In this document: piece by piece, positions 5,293 to 12,033 of the stretch
Numbering within the stretch: the stretch's first letter is position 1
How the letters are laid out: each line of letters opens with the position of its first letter
Assembly (NCBI GenBank): GCA_035552275.1
Contig: DASZLR010000092.1
Span: 1-14,282 of the forward strand
DNA: 14,282 nt
Direction of reading: 5' to 3'
Source: DASVLX01 sp035552275
GTDB taxonomy: Bacteria > Actinomycetota > Actinomycetes > Mycobacteriales > Pseudonocardiaceae
Position numbers and translations under genes: made by a program
Notes under the pieces: model-generated
Told to the model about the DNA's origin: nothing
What the model saw: only the letters and a program-made list of their open reading frames with translations
The model's database searches: none

Positions 5293-6141
5293 ATGACCAG
5301 TGGCATTGTTGACAATCCGACATTCAACTACACCGACACCGATCTTGAGCGATTCCGGGACACCCAGCAGCTCGCCTACCGGTGTGCGGAGGAAACGGCC
5401 GACTGGCTGGAATCGGGGGTGACCGAGCGGCAGGCCGCCGCCGAACTGCGCCGCAGGTTGGTCGCGGCCGGCGTGGACGACTTCTTCCACGTGCCGTTCG
5501 CCTGGTTCGGCGACCGCAGCGCGTTCCGGCACTTCCGTTTCCCGTTGCAGTTCTTTCCCAGCAACCGGAAACTGCGCGATGGCATGCCCTACGTGCTGGA
5601 CTGCGCGCCCATTGTGGACGGATACACGGCAGATATCGGCTACGGCGGGAAGCTCGGCGAGAATGCCATCTGGGACAAGCTGGACACCGACCTGGCCGCG
5701 TACCGGGAGCTGATCGTGCGGCGGGTGCGGGAACGCCGCAGCCTCAACGAGATCTACCGGGACGTGGACGCGCTGATCGACCGGCAGGGCTACGACAACC
5801 GGCACAAGGTGTATCCCGGCCGGGTGATCGGGCATCAGGTGACCCGGATGCGGCACGTGCTCGGCCCCAAGGGCGTGACCCTGTTCGGTTTCGGAGTGCG
5901 CACCCTGCAGACGCTGGGCCGGGAGCTGATCTCCGAGCGGTACCACGGCCGGTCCCCGCTGTGGGCGGACGGCCGATCGTCCCAGCACGCGCCGACGCCG
6001 GGACTGTGGGCGGTGGAACCGCACATCGCCTTCCGCGACGTCGGCATCAAGTTCGAGGAGCTGCTTGTGGTGACGCCCGACGACGCCTACTGGCTGGACG
6101 ACGACCTGCCGCACGTGCGGCGCTGGCAGGCAGCATCATGA
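5293..6141 (+). CDS. M24-family metallopeptidase-like (pita-bread fold) protein
   Basis: 282 residues. The five M24 metal ligands can be placed: D103 and D114 eleven residues apart (LDCAPIVDGYTAD), H181 (VIGHQV), E242 (AVEPHIAF) and E255 (GIKFEELLVVT). The family includes methionine aminopeptidase, prolidase and creatinase, and also non-peptidase members, so the substrate is open. In a lipid-oxidation operon a C-N or amide-cleaving role is possible, but nothing in the sequence shows it. ATG 5293 follows GGGAGG (5282-5287), which overlaps the end of the reductase gene. The stop overlaps the next start (ATGA), so it is an integral part of the operon. The N-terminus reads GIVDNP, encoded by a one-base variant of the iterated palindrome (5305-5316). 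Confidence 0.87.
   Translation: MTSGIVDNPTFNYTDTDLERFRDTQQLAYRCAEETADWLESGVTERQAAAELRRRLVAAGVDDFFHVPFAWFGDRSAFRHFRFPLQFFPSNRKLRDGMPYVLDCAPIVDGYTADIGYGGKLGENAIWDKLDTDLAAYRELIVRRVRERRSLNEIYRDVDALIDRQGYDNRHKVYPGRVIGHQVTRMRHVLGPKGVTLFGFGVRTLQTLGRELISERYHGRSPLWADGRSSQHAPTPGLWAVEPHIAFRDVGIKFEELLVVTPDDAYWLDDDLPHVRRWQAAS
5305..5316. repeat. Variant of the iterated palindrome (ATTGTTGACAAT)
   Basis: Differs from ATTGTCGACAAT by one base (T at 5310). It encodes Ile-Val-Asp-Asn, in the same frame as the copies at 2513 and 3483, near the N-terminus of the M24 protein in a region outside the catalytic fold. Confidence 0.5.
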
Positions 6142-7916
6142 GCCCGGTCGAGGCCACAGCGGACGGTCCAACTCGGACAGTAGAGTCCGAGGGCGTGCGG
6201 TTGGCCGTGTTCGAACGCGGCGATCCGGCCAACCCGACCGTCCTGCTGGTGCACGGCTATCCGGACACCCACACGGTGTGGGACGACGTGGCGCGGCTGC
6301 TGGCCTCCCGATTCCACGTGGTCGCCTACGACGTGCGTGGGGCGGGCGCCTCCACCGCGCCGCGCGGCATCGACGGGTACCGGCTGCCGCTGCTGGCCGC
6401 CGACCTGCGCGCGGTCGCGGACGCGGTCAGCCCGGACGCTCCGGTGCACGTGGTGGCGCACGACTGGGGCTCGATCCAGTCCTGGGAAGCGGTCACCGAG
6501 CCGGGTGCGGAGCACCGGATCGCTTCGTACACCTCGATTTCCGGGCCGTGCCTGGACCATGTCGGCCAGCTGATCCGCCAGCGGCTGTCCCATCCGACGC
6601 CGGCCAATCTTCGGCAGGTGCTCAGCCAGCAGTTGCACTCCTGGTACATCGTGGCGTTCCAGGTTCCGGCCCTGGCCCCGCTGGTGTGGCGGCTGTGGCT
6701 GGCCCGGCGCTGGGGCGCGGTGCTGGAACGAGTCGAAGGCGTGCCGCGCCGGGCAGGGCATCCGGCGCCGACGTTGGCCGCCGATGCGGTGCGCGGCATC
6801 TCGCTGTACCGGGCGAACATGCTGCCTCGGCTGCGCAGTCCGCGGCGACGCGGCACCGAAGTGCCGGTGCAGGTGATCCAGCCGACCGGCGACCACTACG
6901 TCACGCCCGGCCTGACCGACGGCCTGGACCGCTGGGTGTCCCGGCTGTGGGTGCGCAGTGTGCCCGCGCGGCACTGGGCGCCGCTGACCCACGCGCCGGT
7001 CGTGGCCCGGATGGTGACCGAACTGGTGGACCACGTCGGCGGCGCACCCGAGCCCCGTTCACTGCGCCGGGCCTGGGTTCGCCGATTTGACACTGTGTCC
7101 AAACCGTTCGCCGACCAACTGGTTGTGGTGACCGGCGGCGGCAGCGGCATCGGCCGCGCGACCGCGTTGGCGTTCGCCGAGCGCGGCGCCGAGGTGGTCA
7201 TCTGCGATGTGGACGACGAAGGCGCCCAGCGCACCGCCGAACTCGCCCGGCTGATCGGGCCGGGTGGCTCGGCGTACCACGTCGACGTGGCCGACGAGTC
7301 GGCCGTGCGCGGCTTCGCCGATCGGGTCGCCGCTGTGCACGGCGTGCCGGACATTGTTGTCAACAATGCGGGGATCGGCCACGCCGGCTCGTTCCTGAAC
7401 ACCTCCCACAAGGACTGGGAGCGGGTGCTGGACGTCAATCTGTGGGGCGTGATCCACGGCTGCCAGGCGTTCGGTGAACTGCTGGTCGCTCGCGGCGAGG
7501 GTGGACACATTGTCAATGTCGCGTCGGCTGCCGCTTATCTGCCGTCGCGGCTGCTCCCGGCGTATTCGACCAGCAAGGCGGCCGTGTTCATGTTGTCGGA
7601 TTGTCTACGAGCTGAACTGGTCGACGCCGACATCGGCGTGTCGACCATCTGTCCCGGTCTGATCAACACCAACATCACCCGGACGTCCACCCACTCGGGA
7701 GTCGATGACGTGGAACAGGACCGGCGGCGGTCGCGCAGCACCGAGCTGTACCGGCGGCGCGGCTTCCCGGCCAAGGCGGTCGCGAAGGAGATCGTGCGGG
7801 CGGTGCGGCGGGACATCCCGGTGCTGCCGGTGACCGTCGAGGCGAAGGCGACCCGGCTGCTCGGTCGGATCTCCCCGGCCGCCTTGCGGGCCGCCGCCCG
7901 AATCAGCCCGATGTGA
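6138..7916 (+). CDS. ephD: EphD-like fusion: alpha/beta-hydrolase (epoxide hydrolase) plus short-chain dehydrogenase
   Basis: 592 residues, about the length of mycobacterial EphD (Rv2214c), which has the same fusion. The N-terminal hydrolase has the oxyanion motif HGYP (39-42), nucleophile D109 in AHDWGS, acid D252 (TGDHYVT) and H279 (ARHW). Cap-domain tyrosines Y170 and Y224 could protonate an epoxide. An aspartate nucleophile rather than serine favours epoxide or haloalkane chemistry. The C-terminal SDR (about 325-592) has TGGGSGIG (332-339), D357 after strand 2 (suggesting NAD), NNAG (409-412), and catalytic S463, Y476 and K480 (YSTSK). M. tuberculosis EphD is reported to act on epoxymycolates. 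The gene ends the operon; ATG 6138 overlaps the M24 stop (ATGA). The frame is open upstream to 5382, but that stretch is a shadow of the M24 gene. The symbol is by similarity only. Confidence 0.9.
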   Translation: MSPVEATADGPTRTVESEGVRLAVFERGDPANPTVLLVHGYPDTHTVWDDVARLLASRFHVVAYDVRGAGASTAPRGIDGYRLPLLAADLRAVADAVSPDAPVHVVAHDWGSIQSWEAVTEPGAEHRIASYTSISGPCLDHVGQLIRQRLSHPTPANLRQVLSQQLHSWYIVAFQVPALAPLVWRLWLARRWGAVLERVEGVPRRAGHPAPTLAADAVRGISLYRANMLPRLRSPRRRGTEVPVQVIQPTGDHYVTPGLTDGLDRWVSRLWVRSVPARHWAPLTHAPVVARMVTELVDHVGGAPEPRSLRRAWVRRFDTVSKPFADQLVVVTGGGSGIGRATALAFAERGAEVVICDVDDEGAQRTAELARLIGPGGSAYHVDVADESAVRGFADRVAAVHGVPDIVVNNAGIGHAGSFLNTSHKDWERVLDVNLWGVIHGCQAFGELLVARGEGGHIVNVASAAAYLPSRLLPAYSTSKAAVFMLSDCLRAELVDADIGVSTICPGLINTNITRTSTHSGVDDVEQDRRRSRSTELYRRRGFPAKAVAKEIVRAVRRDIPVLPVTVEAKATRLLGRISPAALRAAARISPM

Positions 7917-7982
7917 CGCGACAACAAGAAACCGCACAACGACGCGGCGACCAGCGGCGATGGGATATGTCGCGGTAAACAC

Positions 7983-8011
7983 TTGACGTGCTCGATCCAT
8001 CGCCGATAAAA
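7983..8011 (+). promoter_or_regulatory. Putative promoter of the MAB_1171c-family gene
   Basis: TTGACG (7983-7988), 17 bases, then ATAAAA (8006-8011), in the 123-bp gap after the operon. The start at 8040 lies about 28 bases downstream, with AAGGG near 8029-8033 as a ribosome-binding site. The -10 match is moderate. Confidence 0.4.
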
Positions 8012-8039
8012 GTGGGACAGCGACGGCGAAGGGTGGAAC

Positions 8040-9086
8040 GTGTCGGCCGTGCTGTCCGTGGTGGAACCGCTCAGCGTGGTCCTGCTGATCGCGGCGTTAT
8101 TGGGCCGAGCGCCGACGGCGCTGGTGAGACCGACATACCGGTGGCTGTGGTCGGCGTGCGCGGCGCTCACCGTGTCGATCTTCATCTACGTGTCGGCCGT
8201 ATTCGACTGGTCGCCGCTGAACGTCTGCGGCATGCCGGTCAACGTCTGGGGTCTGGGCACGTCGATCGCCATCGCGGTGTTCGCCGCGCTGGCCGCCCGT
8301 GCATCGCGCGGGACCGTCGTCGCGGTCGCGGTCGGGTACATCGTCGCGTCGGCCTTCGTGGTTTATCGAGGCCTGGTCGAGATTCCGTCGCCGGTCGGCT
8401 GCCTGGACCGAGTGGATGTGCCGTGGTATGACCCGTTCTGGTGGGTGCTGATCCTGGTGCATATCGGGTCCACCAGTTACGCGACGGTCGTGTGCGGGAC
8501 ATTCGCGCGGATGGCGGAGAACAAGGAATCCATGCACGTCGAGCTGCGCCTGCTGGCCGCCGGAATGGTGTCCTCGACACTGTTCTGGACCGGCATTCTG
8601 GTCATTCTGCTCACCGGCTATTCGCCGCTCATCGGGCCGCTGCAATATCTTATCTCCACCACCTCGTTGCTGCTCGCCGCCGGCCTGCTGGTGGATCCGG
8701 TTCGCGGTCTCGCCGAACGCATGGTGGCCGCGCGGCGATACCGCGAACTGGAGCCACTGCACAGATATCTGGCGATCGTGGTGGGGGAGCGGCCGCTGTC
8801 CTCGCCCGGCTCGCTGGGACTGCTGTTGTCCAGCGCCTACCCGCCGCAGGACCGACTTTATCGACTCACGGTCACGATTCGTGATGGGCTGCTCGAAGTG
8901 ATTGATTTCCACGCCGGCCGCCGGGGCGGCCCACCGGACGCGCGGATCGAGCTGATTCACCGGATCATCGTGGACCAGGGATGGAAACCCGGGGCCGAGA
9001 TCGACACTCCGTTGGCGCTGCGGGTGGCGGCGAAACTCGCCGAGGGCGACTCAGTCAGCCAAGCTGATCCCGCAACTCTCGTTTGA
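8040..9086 (+). CDS. MAB_1171c-family membrane protein (seven helices plus DUF6545-like cytoplasmic domain)
   Basis: 348 residues. About seven hydrophobic segments are visible, near 4-22, 36-53, 70-87, 91-108, 132-152, 172-191 and 199-217. They are followed by a soluble C-terminal domain with RELEPLHRYLAIVVGE and RLYRLTVTIRDGLLEV, the hallmark of the MAB_1171c/DUF6545 group. These are called putative transporters, but no transport function has been established to my knowledge. As I recall, they often occur beside XRE-family regulators and ImmA/IrrE proteases, and such a pair lies 1.7 kb away (10762-11783), split off by the ligase gene. The start is GTG 8040 with AAGGG about 7 bases upstream. 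The last 32 bp overlap the 3' end of the convergent ligase gene. Confidence 0.75.
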   Translation: MSAVLSVVEPLSVVLLIAALLGRAPTALVRPTYRWLWSACAALTVSIFIYVSAVFDWSPLNVCGMPVNVWGLGTSIAIAVFAALAARASRGTVVAVAVGYIVASAFVVYRGLVEIPSPVGCLDRVDVPWYDPFWWVLILVHIGSTSYATVVCGTFARMAENKESMHVELRLLAAGMVSSTLFWTGILVILLTGYSPLIGPLQYLISTTSLLLAAGLLVDPVRGLAERMVAARRYRELEPLHRYLAIVVGERPLSSPGSLGLLLSSAYPPQDRLYRLTVTIRDGLLEVIDFHAGRRGGPPDARIELIHRIIVDQGWKPGAEIDTPLALRVAAKLAEGDSVSQADPATLV

Positions 9087-10638
9087 GGATCTTGCCGGCT
9101 GCCGAGATCGGAAGCCGTGCCACGAAACGCAGCTCCCGCAGCTTCTGGTGCGGCGCGACCTGGTCATTGACGGCGGCCATCAGCTCGTCGGCATCGAGTT
9201 GGTGACCGGATTTCGGCACCACGAAGGCGACCGGCAGCTCGCCGACATCGTGATCGGGACGCCCCACCACCGCCGCTGCGGCGATGCCGCTCTCGGCAGT
9301 GAGCAATGCCTCCAACTCACGCGGATAGACGTTGTAGCCCTTGTAGATCAGCATGTCCTTTTTTCGGTCCACAATAGACAGATAACCGTCGGTGTCGAGC
9401 ACGCCGATATCGCCGGTCCGCAGCCAGCCGCCGGTCAGCACTTCCGCAGTGGCAGCCGGATTGTTGTGGTAACCCGACATGACCTGCGGGCCGTGCACGC
9501 AGATCTCGCCGGATTCGCCGGCCGGCAACGGGTCCAAGCCGCCGTCGGCGGGCACGATCCTGATCTCGGTGTCGAACATCGGCACCCCGACGCTGCCCGG
9601 TTTGGCCAGGCCAGAGGCGTTGGCCGGCGGATTCGTCGCGCCCATGGTGACCTCGGTCAAGCCGTAGCCCTCGCAGATCACCGCGTCCGGCATCAGCTCG
9701 CGTAGTGCCTCGATCATGTCGACCGGCATCGGCGCACCGCCGGATCCGATGGCGCGCACCGAGGACAGGTCGCGGGTGCGGATGTCCGGGCAGGCGAGCA
9801 GCCCGGCATACAGCGCTGGCGCGCCGGCCAGATAGGTGACCCGAAACCGCTCCGCGTCGGCCAGATACGCGACCGGATCGAATCGGTCGTGCAGCACGGT
9901 GGTCATGCCGGCCAGCAGCGGCACGTTCATCCCGGCGATGGTGCCCATCGCGTGAAACCAGGGCATGAGGTTGATGAAGATGCCGGTGCCGAGCCTGGTC
10001 GGCCACTCCCGCGGGCTGCCGACCTGGTCGAGCACCACTCCGACCGGCGGTCCGTCGCCGTCGAGTGCCGGCAGCGCGCCGTGATGCCAGCAGCCGTGCT
10101 GAACGGTGTTGACCACCACGTTGCGGTGGGTCAACCGAACTCCCTTGGACCGACCGGTGGTTCCCCCGGTGTAAGCCAGGTGTGCGAGATCGCGGCCGGG
10201 GTCGATGTCGACGGGCGGCGCCACATCAGATCCGGCTGCGGATCCGACCGCGCACATCGCGGGCACATCGGCTTCGGTGAGGGTGAGCACGGTTCCGGCG
10301 TCGGCCATCAGCGCCGCCGCCTCGCGTTCTGGCAGCAGCGGGTTGACCGGCACGAAGACGGCCCCGGCCAGATGCAGGCCGTAGTAGGCCACCGGATATG
10401 CCAGGCAGTTGGACATCCGCAGCGCGACCGGGGAGCCGACGCCGATGTCTCGGTCGGCGAGCGCGTGGGCGAACCGGCACGACCGACGCCACAACTCGGC
10501 GAAACTCAGCTCGTCATCGCCACGCCGAAACGCGATCCGATCGCCGAATCGCCGCGCGGAACCGGCGAGGAGCGCGCCGACCGGGACATCCGGATAGTCC
10601 AGCGATGTCGGCAGCCCAGGGGGCCAGGTCAGCGCCAC
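9055..10638 (-). CDS. Class I adenylate-forming enzyme, acyl-CoA ligase (FadD-like)
   Basis: 527 residues, full length for the family. Core motifs in order: P-loop YTGGTTGRSKG (156-166), YGLTE (325-329), TGD (408-410), hinge DRKKDMLIYKGYNVYP (424-439) and catalytic K516 in AAGKILKRE. These show ATP-dependent activation of a carboxylic acid to an acyl-AMP and then a thioester; the KGYNVYP hinge is usual for fatty-acid and aryl CoA ligases. There is no carrier-protein domain, so CoA is the likely acceptor. The exact acid cannot be read from the sequence. The start is GTG (10636-10638) with no ribosome-binding site, but TAATGT lies seven bases upstream, which suggests a leaderless transcript. 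It is convergent with the MAB_1171c gene and overlaps it by 32 bp. It could supply acyl-CoA to the lipid-type operon, but that is only proximity. Confidence 0.92.
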   Translation of the reverse strand: MALTWPPGLPTSLDYPDVPVGALLAGSARRFGDRIAFRRGDDELSFAELWRRSCRFAHALADRDIGVGSPVALRMSNCLAYPVAYYGLHLAGAVFVPVNPLLPEREAAALMADAGTVLTLTEADVPAMCAVGSAAGSDVAPPVDIDPGRDLAHLAYTGGTTGRSKGVRLTHRNVVVNTVQHGCWHHGALPALDGDGPPVGVVLDQVGSPREWPTRLGTGIFINLMPWFHAMGTIAGMNVPLLAGMTTVLHDRFDPVAYLADAERFRVTYLAGAPALYAGLLACPDIRTRDLSSVRAIGSGGAPMPVDMIEALRELMPDAVICEGYGLTEVTMGATNPPANASGLAKPGSVGVPMFDTEIRIVPADGGLDPLPAGESGEICVHGPQVMSGYHNNPAATAEVLTGGWLRTGDIGVLDTDGYLSIVDRKKDMLIYKGYNVYPRELEALLTAESGIAAAAVVGRPDHDVGELPVAFVVPKSGHQLDADELMAAVNDQVAPHQKLRELRFVARLPISAAGKILKRELRDQLG

Positions 10639-10645
10639 GAGATCG

Positions 10646-10674
10646 ACATTACCGGCGGCGAATCAGGCCAACAA
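10646..10674 (-). promoter_or_regulatory. Promoter of the acyl-CoA ligase gene, leaderless arrangement
   Basis: On the minus strand TTGTTG (complement of 10669-10674), 17 bases, then TAATGT (complement of 10646-10651), then CGATCTC and the GTG start. Transcription would begin at or next to the start codon. The rest of the gap to 10761 holds short repeats of TGACCGAT, near 10704 and 10749, of unknown meaning. Confidence 0.55.
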
Positions 10675-10761
10675 GATCAGGTCGGCGTTGGCTGGGTGAC
10701 ACGGTTGACCGATGAACGCTGACTGTTTGACCACGGCGGATTGAACCTGACCGATTAATCC

Positions 10762-11337
10762 TCAGGTGACCCGGCGGCCCAGCAATTGGGCGAGCCGGTG
10801 TTGTTCCGGCGTTCCCCTTCTGCTCACCGAGGCCATCAGCAGATCGGCGAACGCCTCCGCCACTCGTTCTTCCGGATCATCGAATCGGGACCGGGCGCAA
10901 CTGCGCCGCAGCACGTCTTCCTGGGTGACCGGCTCAGTCGATGGGTGGGTGGCTGGGTGGGTGGATGTGTCGGCGGCATGGGCGTGCCCGGCCAACAGGT
11001 GGCCCACTTCATGCGCCACGATGTGTTGGGACGTCAGCCAACCGCCGTCTGTTCGGTACAGAATGACATCGGTGTTGGCCATGGCGACATACAGCCCGCT
11101 CAGATAGTCGCCCTGCGCGCCGGTGGCCCAGTAGTCGCCGTCCCGGCCGTAGACCTTGATCGGCCGGCTGCGCCAGCGTGCCACGTCCCGCAGGAAGGTG
11201 ACGAGGTCCCACGGCTCCGGGATGAGCTTGTTGCGGTCGAGTTCGCGAATCAGCCGCATAGCTGTCCGGCGATCCGACGGAGTGATCTCGTGGTCCGCTT
11301 CCTCGTCCGGCCCCGCTCGCCGCGGCCACCGCCTCAT
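10762..11337 (-). CDS. ImmA/IrrE-family zinc metalloprotease
   Basis: 191 residues. The zinc motif HEVGH (109-113, in QHIVAHEVGHLLAGHAH) and the third ligand E157 in the ExxAxxFA pattern (EERVAEAFADLLM) place it in ImmA/IrrE (DUF955). These proteases usually cleave or inactivate an XRE-family repressor encoded next to them, releasing genes for stress response or mobile-element excision. The upstream XRE gene overlaps it (ATGA), so the two are co-translated and the repressor is the natural candidate substrate. Between the zinc motif and the third ligand is a low-complexity insert, TSTHPATHPSTEP (124-136), from tetranucleotide-like repeats. The start is ATG 11337, inside the upstream stop. No phage or integrative-element genes are visible nearby. 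Confidence 0.88.
   Translation of the reverse strand: MRRWPRRAGPDEEADHEITPSDRRTAMRLIRELDRNKLIPEPWDLVTFLRDVARWRSRPIKVYGRDGDYWATGAQGDYLSGLYVAMANTDVILYRTDGGWLTSQHIVAHEVGHLLAGHAHAADTSTHPATHPSTEPVTQEDVLRRSCARSRFDDPEERVAEAFADLLMASVSRRGTPEQHRLAQLLGRRVT
10943..10961 (+). repeat. TGGG-type tandem repeat with G-quadruplex pattern
   Basis: Four GGG runs (10943, 10947, 10955, 10959) separated by loops of 1, 5 and 1 bases. This fits the standard G-quadruplex pattern on the template strand of the ImmA/IrrE gene. It encodes the His-Pro-Ser-Thr insert of that protein. Confidence 0.6.
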
Positions 11338-11783
11338 GGCTTTCCCAGGTCTCCCAGGTGGTTGTCGGACAGTCCGTCCAGTCCGTCGAGAACTCGGGCG
11401 TCCTCGACAATCTGCGCGATACGGTGCAGCGTGCCCTTTTTCAGTCCTTTGGCCCGGGTCGCGATGCCCCGCACCTGCTCGTCGCCGGCGGTGGCGCGCA
11501 ACTTCGGCAGGATCTCTGCGGGATCGCCGTGGTCATCCAGGAAGTAGCTGGCGTGCACGCCGAAGTAGTCGGCGATCAGCCGGACGACGCCGAGCCGCGG
11601 GTCCTTCTTGCCGGTGCGCAACTGCCAGAAGTAGCTGTCGCTCAGCGACGCCTTTCCCTCGCCGGCGGCCCGGATCTCGGCGGCGATCTGCGGCGCGCTC
11701 TTGCCCGATGCGTCGATCAGCCGGTTGAGCTTGTCCGCGAACTCGTTGTTTGACGGTTCTTCCATCGTCCAGCCTGTGCTCAT
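11334..11783 (-). CDS. XRE-family helix-turn-helix regulator, EspR-like
   Basis: 149 residues. The N-terminal helix-turn-helix spans about 12-80: FADKLNRLIDASGKSAPQIA, then SDSYFWQLRTGKKDPRLGVV and IADYFGVHASYFLDD. The C-terminal stretch VRGIATRAKGLKKGTLHRIAQIVEDAR resembles the dimerisation region of mycobacterial EspR. It probably represses its own operon and is the likely target of the coupled ImmA/IrrE protease. Start choice: ATG 11783 is preceded by TAGATT and a seven-base gap, the leaderless pattern seen at other genes here; ATG 11765 is the alternative. The frame runs open upstream to 13121, but that part is antisense to the lactonase gene and not protein-like. Confidence 0.87.
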   Translation of the reverse strand: MSTGWTMEEPSNNEFADKLNRLIDASGKSAPQIAAEIRAAGEGKASLSDSYFWQLRTGKKDPRLGVVRLIADYFGVHASYFLDDHGDPAEILPKLRATAGDEQVRGIATRAKGLKKGTLHRIAQIVEDARVLDGLDGLSDNHLGDLGKP

Positions 11784-11790
11784 GACCGGG

Positions 11791-11796
11791 AATCTA
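11791..11796 (-). promoter_or_regulatory. Putative -10 box of the XRE-ImmA operon
   Basis: TAGATT on the minus strand, seven bases before ATG 11783, would give a leaderless transcript. No clear -35 box is seen at normal spacing, so the promoter may be weak or activator-dependent. Confidence 0.4.
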
Positions 11797-11844
11797 GCGG
11801 CTGCGGCCAGGGTACCAGGATCAAGCCTGTCCGATAGATCCTGT

Positions 11845-11873
11845 TTGACAGCGATCGAGGCCTGCCATAGCGT
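11845..11873 (+). promoter_or_regulatory. Consensus-like promoter pointing toward the lactonase gene
   Basis: TTGACA (11845-11850), exactly 17 bases, TAGCGT (11868-11873): one of the best vegetative-type promoters in the window. The -35 lies in the inverted repeat CTGTTTGACAG (11841-11851), a possible site for the divergent XRE protein. The predicted start near 11880 gives a leader of about 235 bases before the lactonase ATG. Confidence 0.6.
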
Positions 11874-11884
11874 GATGTTTGTCA

Positions 11885-11959
11885 ATGATGACCGTGAAGA
11901 TCTCCGGTAAGATCGGCTGGCGGATCCAGACCGGGACGAGAACTTGGTCGCGGCCATAG
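11885..11959 (+). CDS. Possible 24-residue leader peptide
   Basis: This short ORF begins ATG ATG and reads MMTVKISGKIGWRIQ, ending in WSRP before TAG 11957. It starts about five bases after the predicted transcription start, so it could be translated without a ribosome-binding site. It precedes a G-rich stretch and a strong hairpin, the arrangement of an attenuating leader. No run of one codon that would reveal an amino-acid signal is present. It is basic (five Lys or Arg in the last 16 residues). The ORF may be chance; its position is the main argument. Confidence 0.3.
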   Translation: MMTVKISGKIGWRIQTGTRTWSRP

Positions 11960-11986
11960 GTTCCGGGGGGACCGGGGGGTTCGTGC

Positions 11987-12033
11987 GGCCCCTGGCGAGG
12001 TGGATCGGGAGGATCCATGCCTCGCCAGGGGCC
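11987..12033 (+). other. Long two-part hairpin with a Shine-Dalgarno-like loop
   Basis: The 14-base arms 11987-12000 and 12020-12033 (GGCCCCTGGCGAGG and its exact complement) pair perfectly. Inside them TGGATC (12001-12006) and GATCCA (12012-12017) form a second stem around the loop GGGAG. The outer stem can extend about five more pairs using wobbles. There is no U-tract, so it is not a standard terminator. Just upstream lie two runs of six G (11965-11970 and 11974-11979). It falls in the leader of the lactonase gene and could act as an RNA switch, an attenuator or a protein-binding site. Confidence 0.6.

Noticed and set aside
4137..5327. Long minus-strand frame (396 codons) opposite the reductase gene
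   Set aside because: Compositionally a shadow, opposite a protein with all flavin, NAD and iron-sulfur motifs.
5382..6137. Upstream extension of the EphD-like frame (adds 252 codons)
   Set aside because: This stretch overlaps the M24 gene, which has complete metal ligands in its own frame, and the extension is alanine/arginine-rich with no domain. The ATGA overlap at 6138 is the natural start.
7917..7974. CGCGACA/TGTCGCG inverted repeat after the EphD-like gene as a terminator
   Set aside because: Arms are only 7 bp and the loop is 44 bases, too weak for a terminator call.
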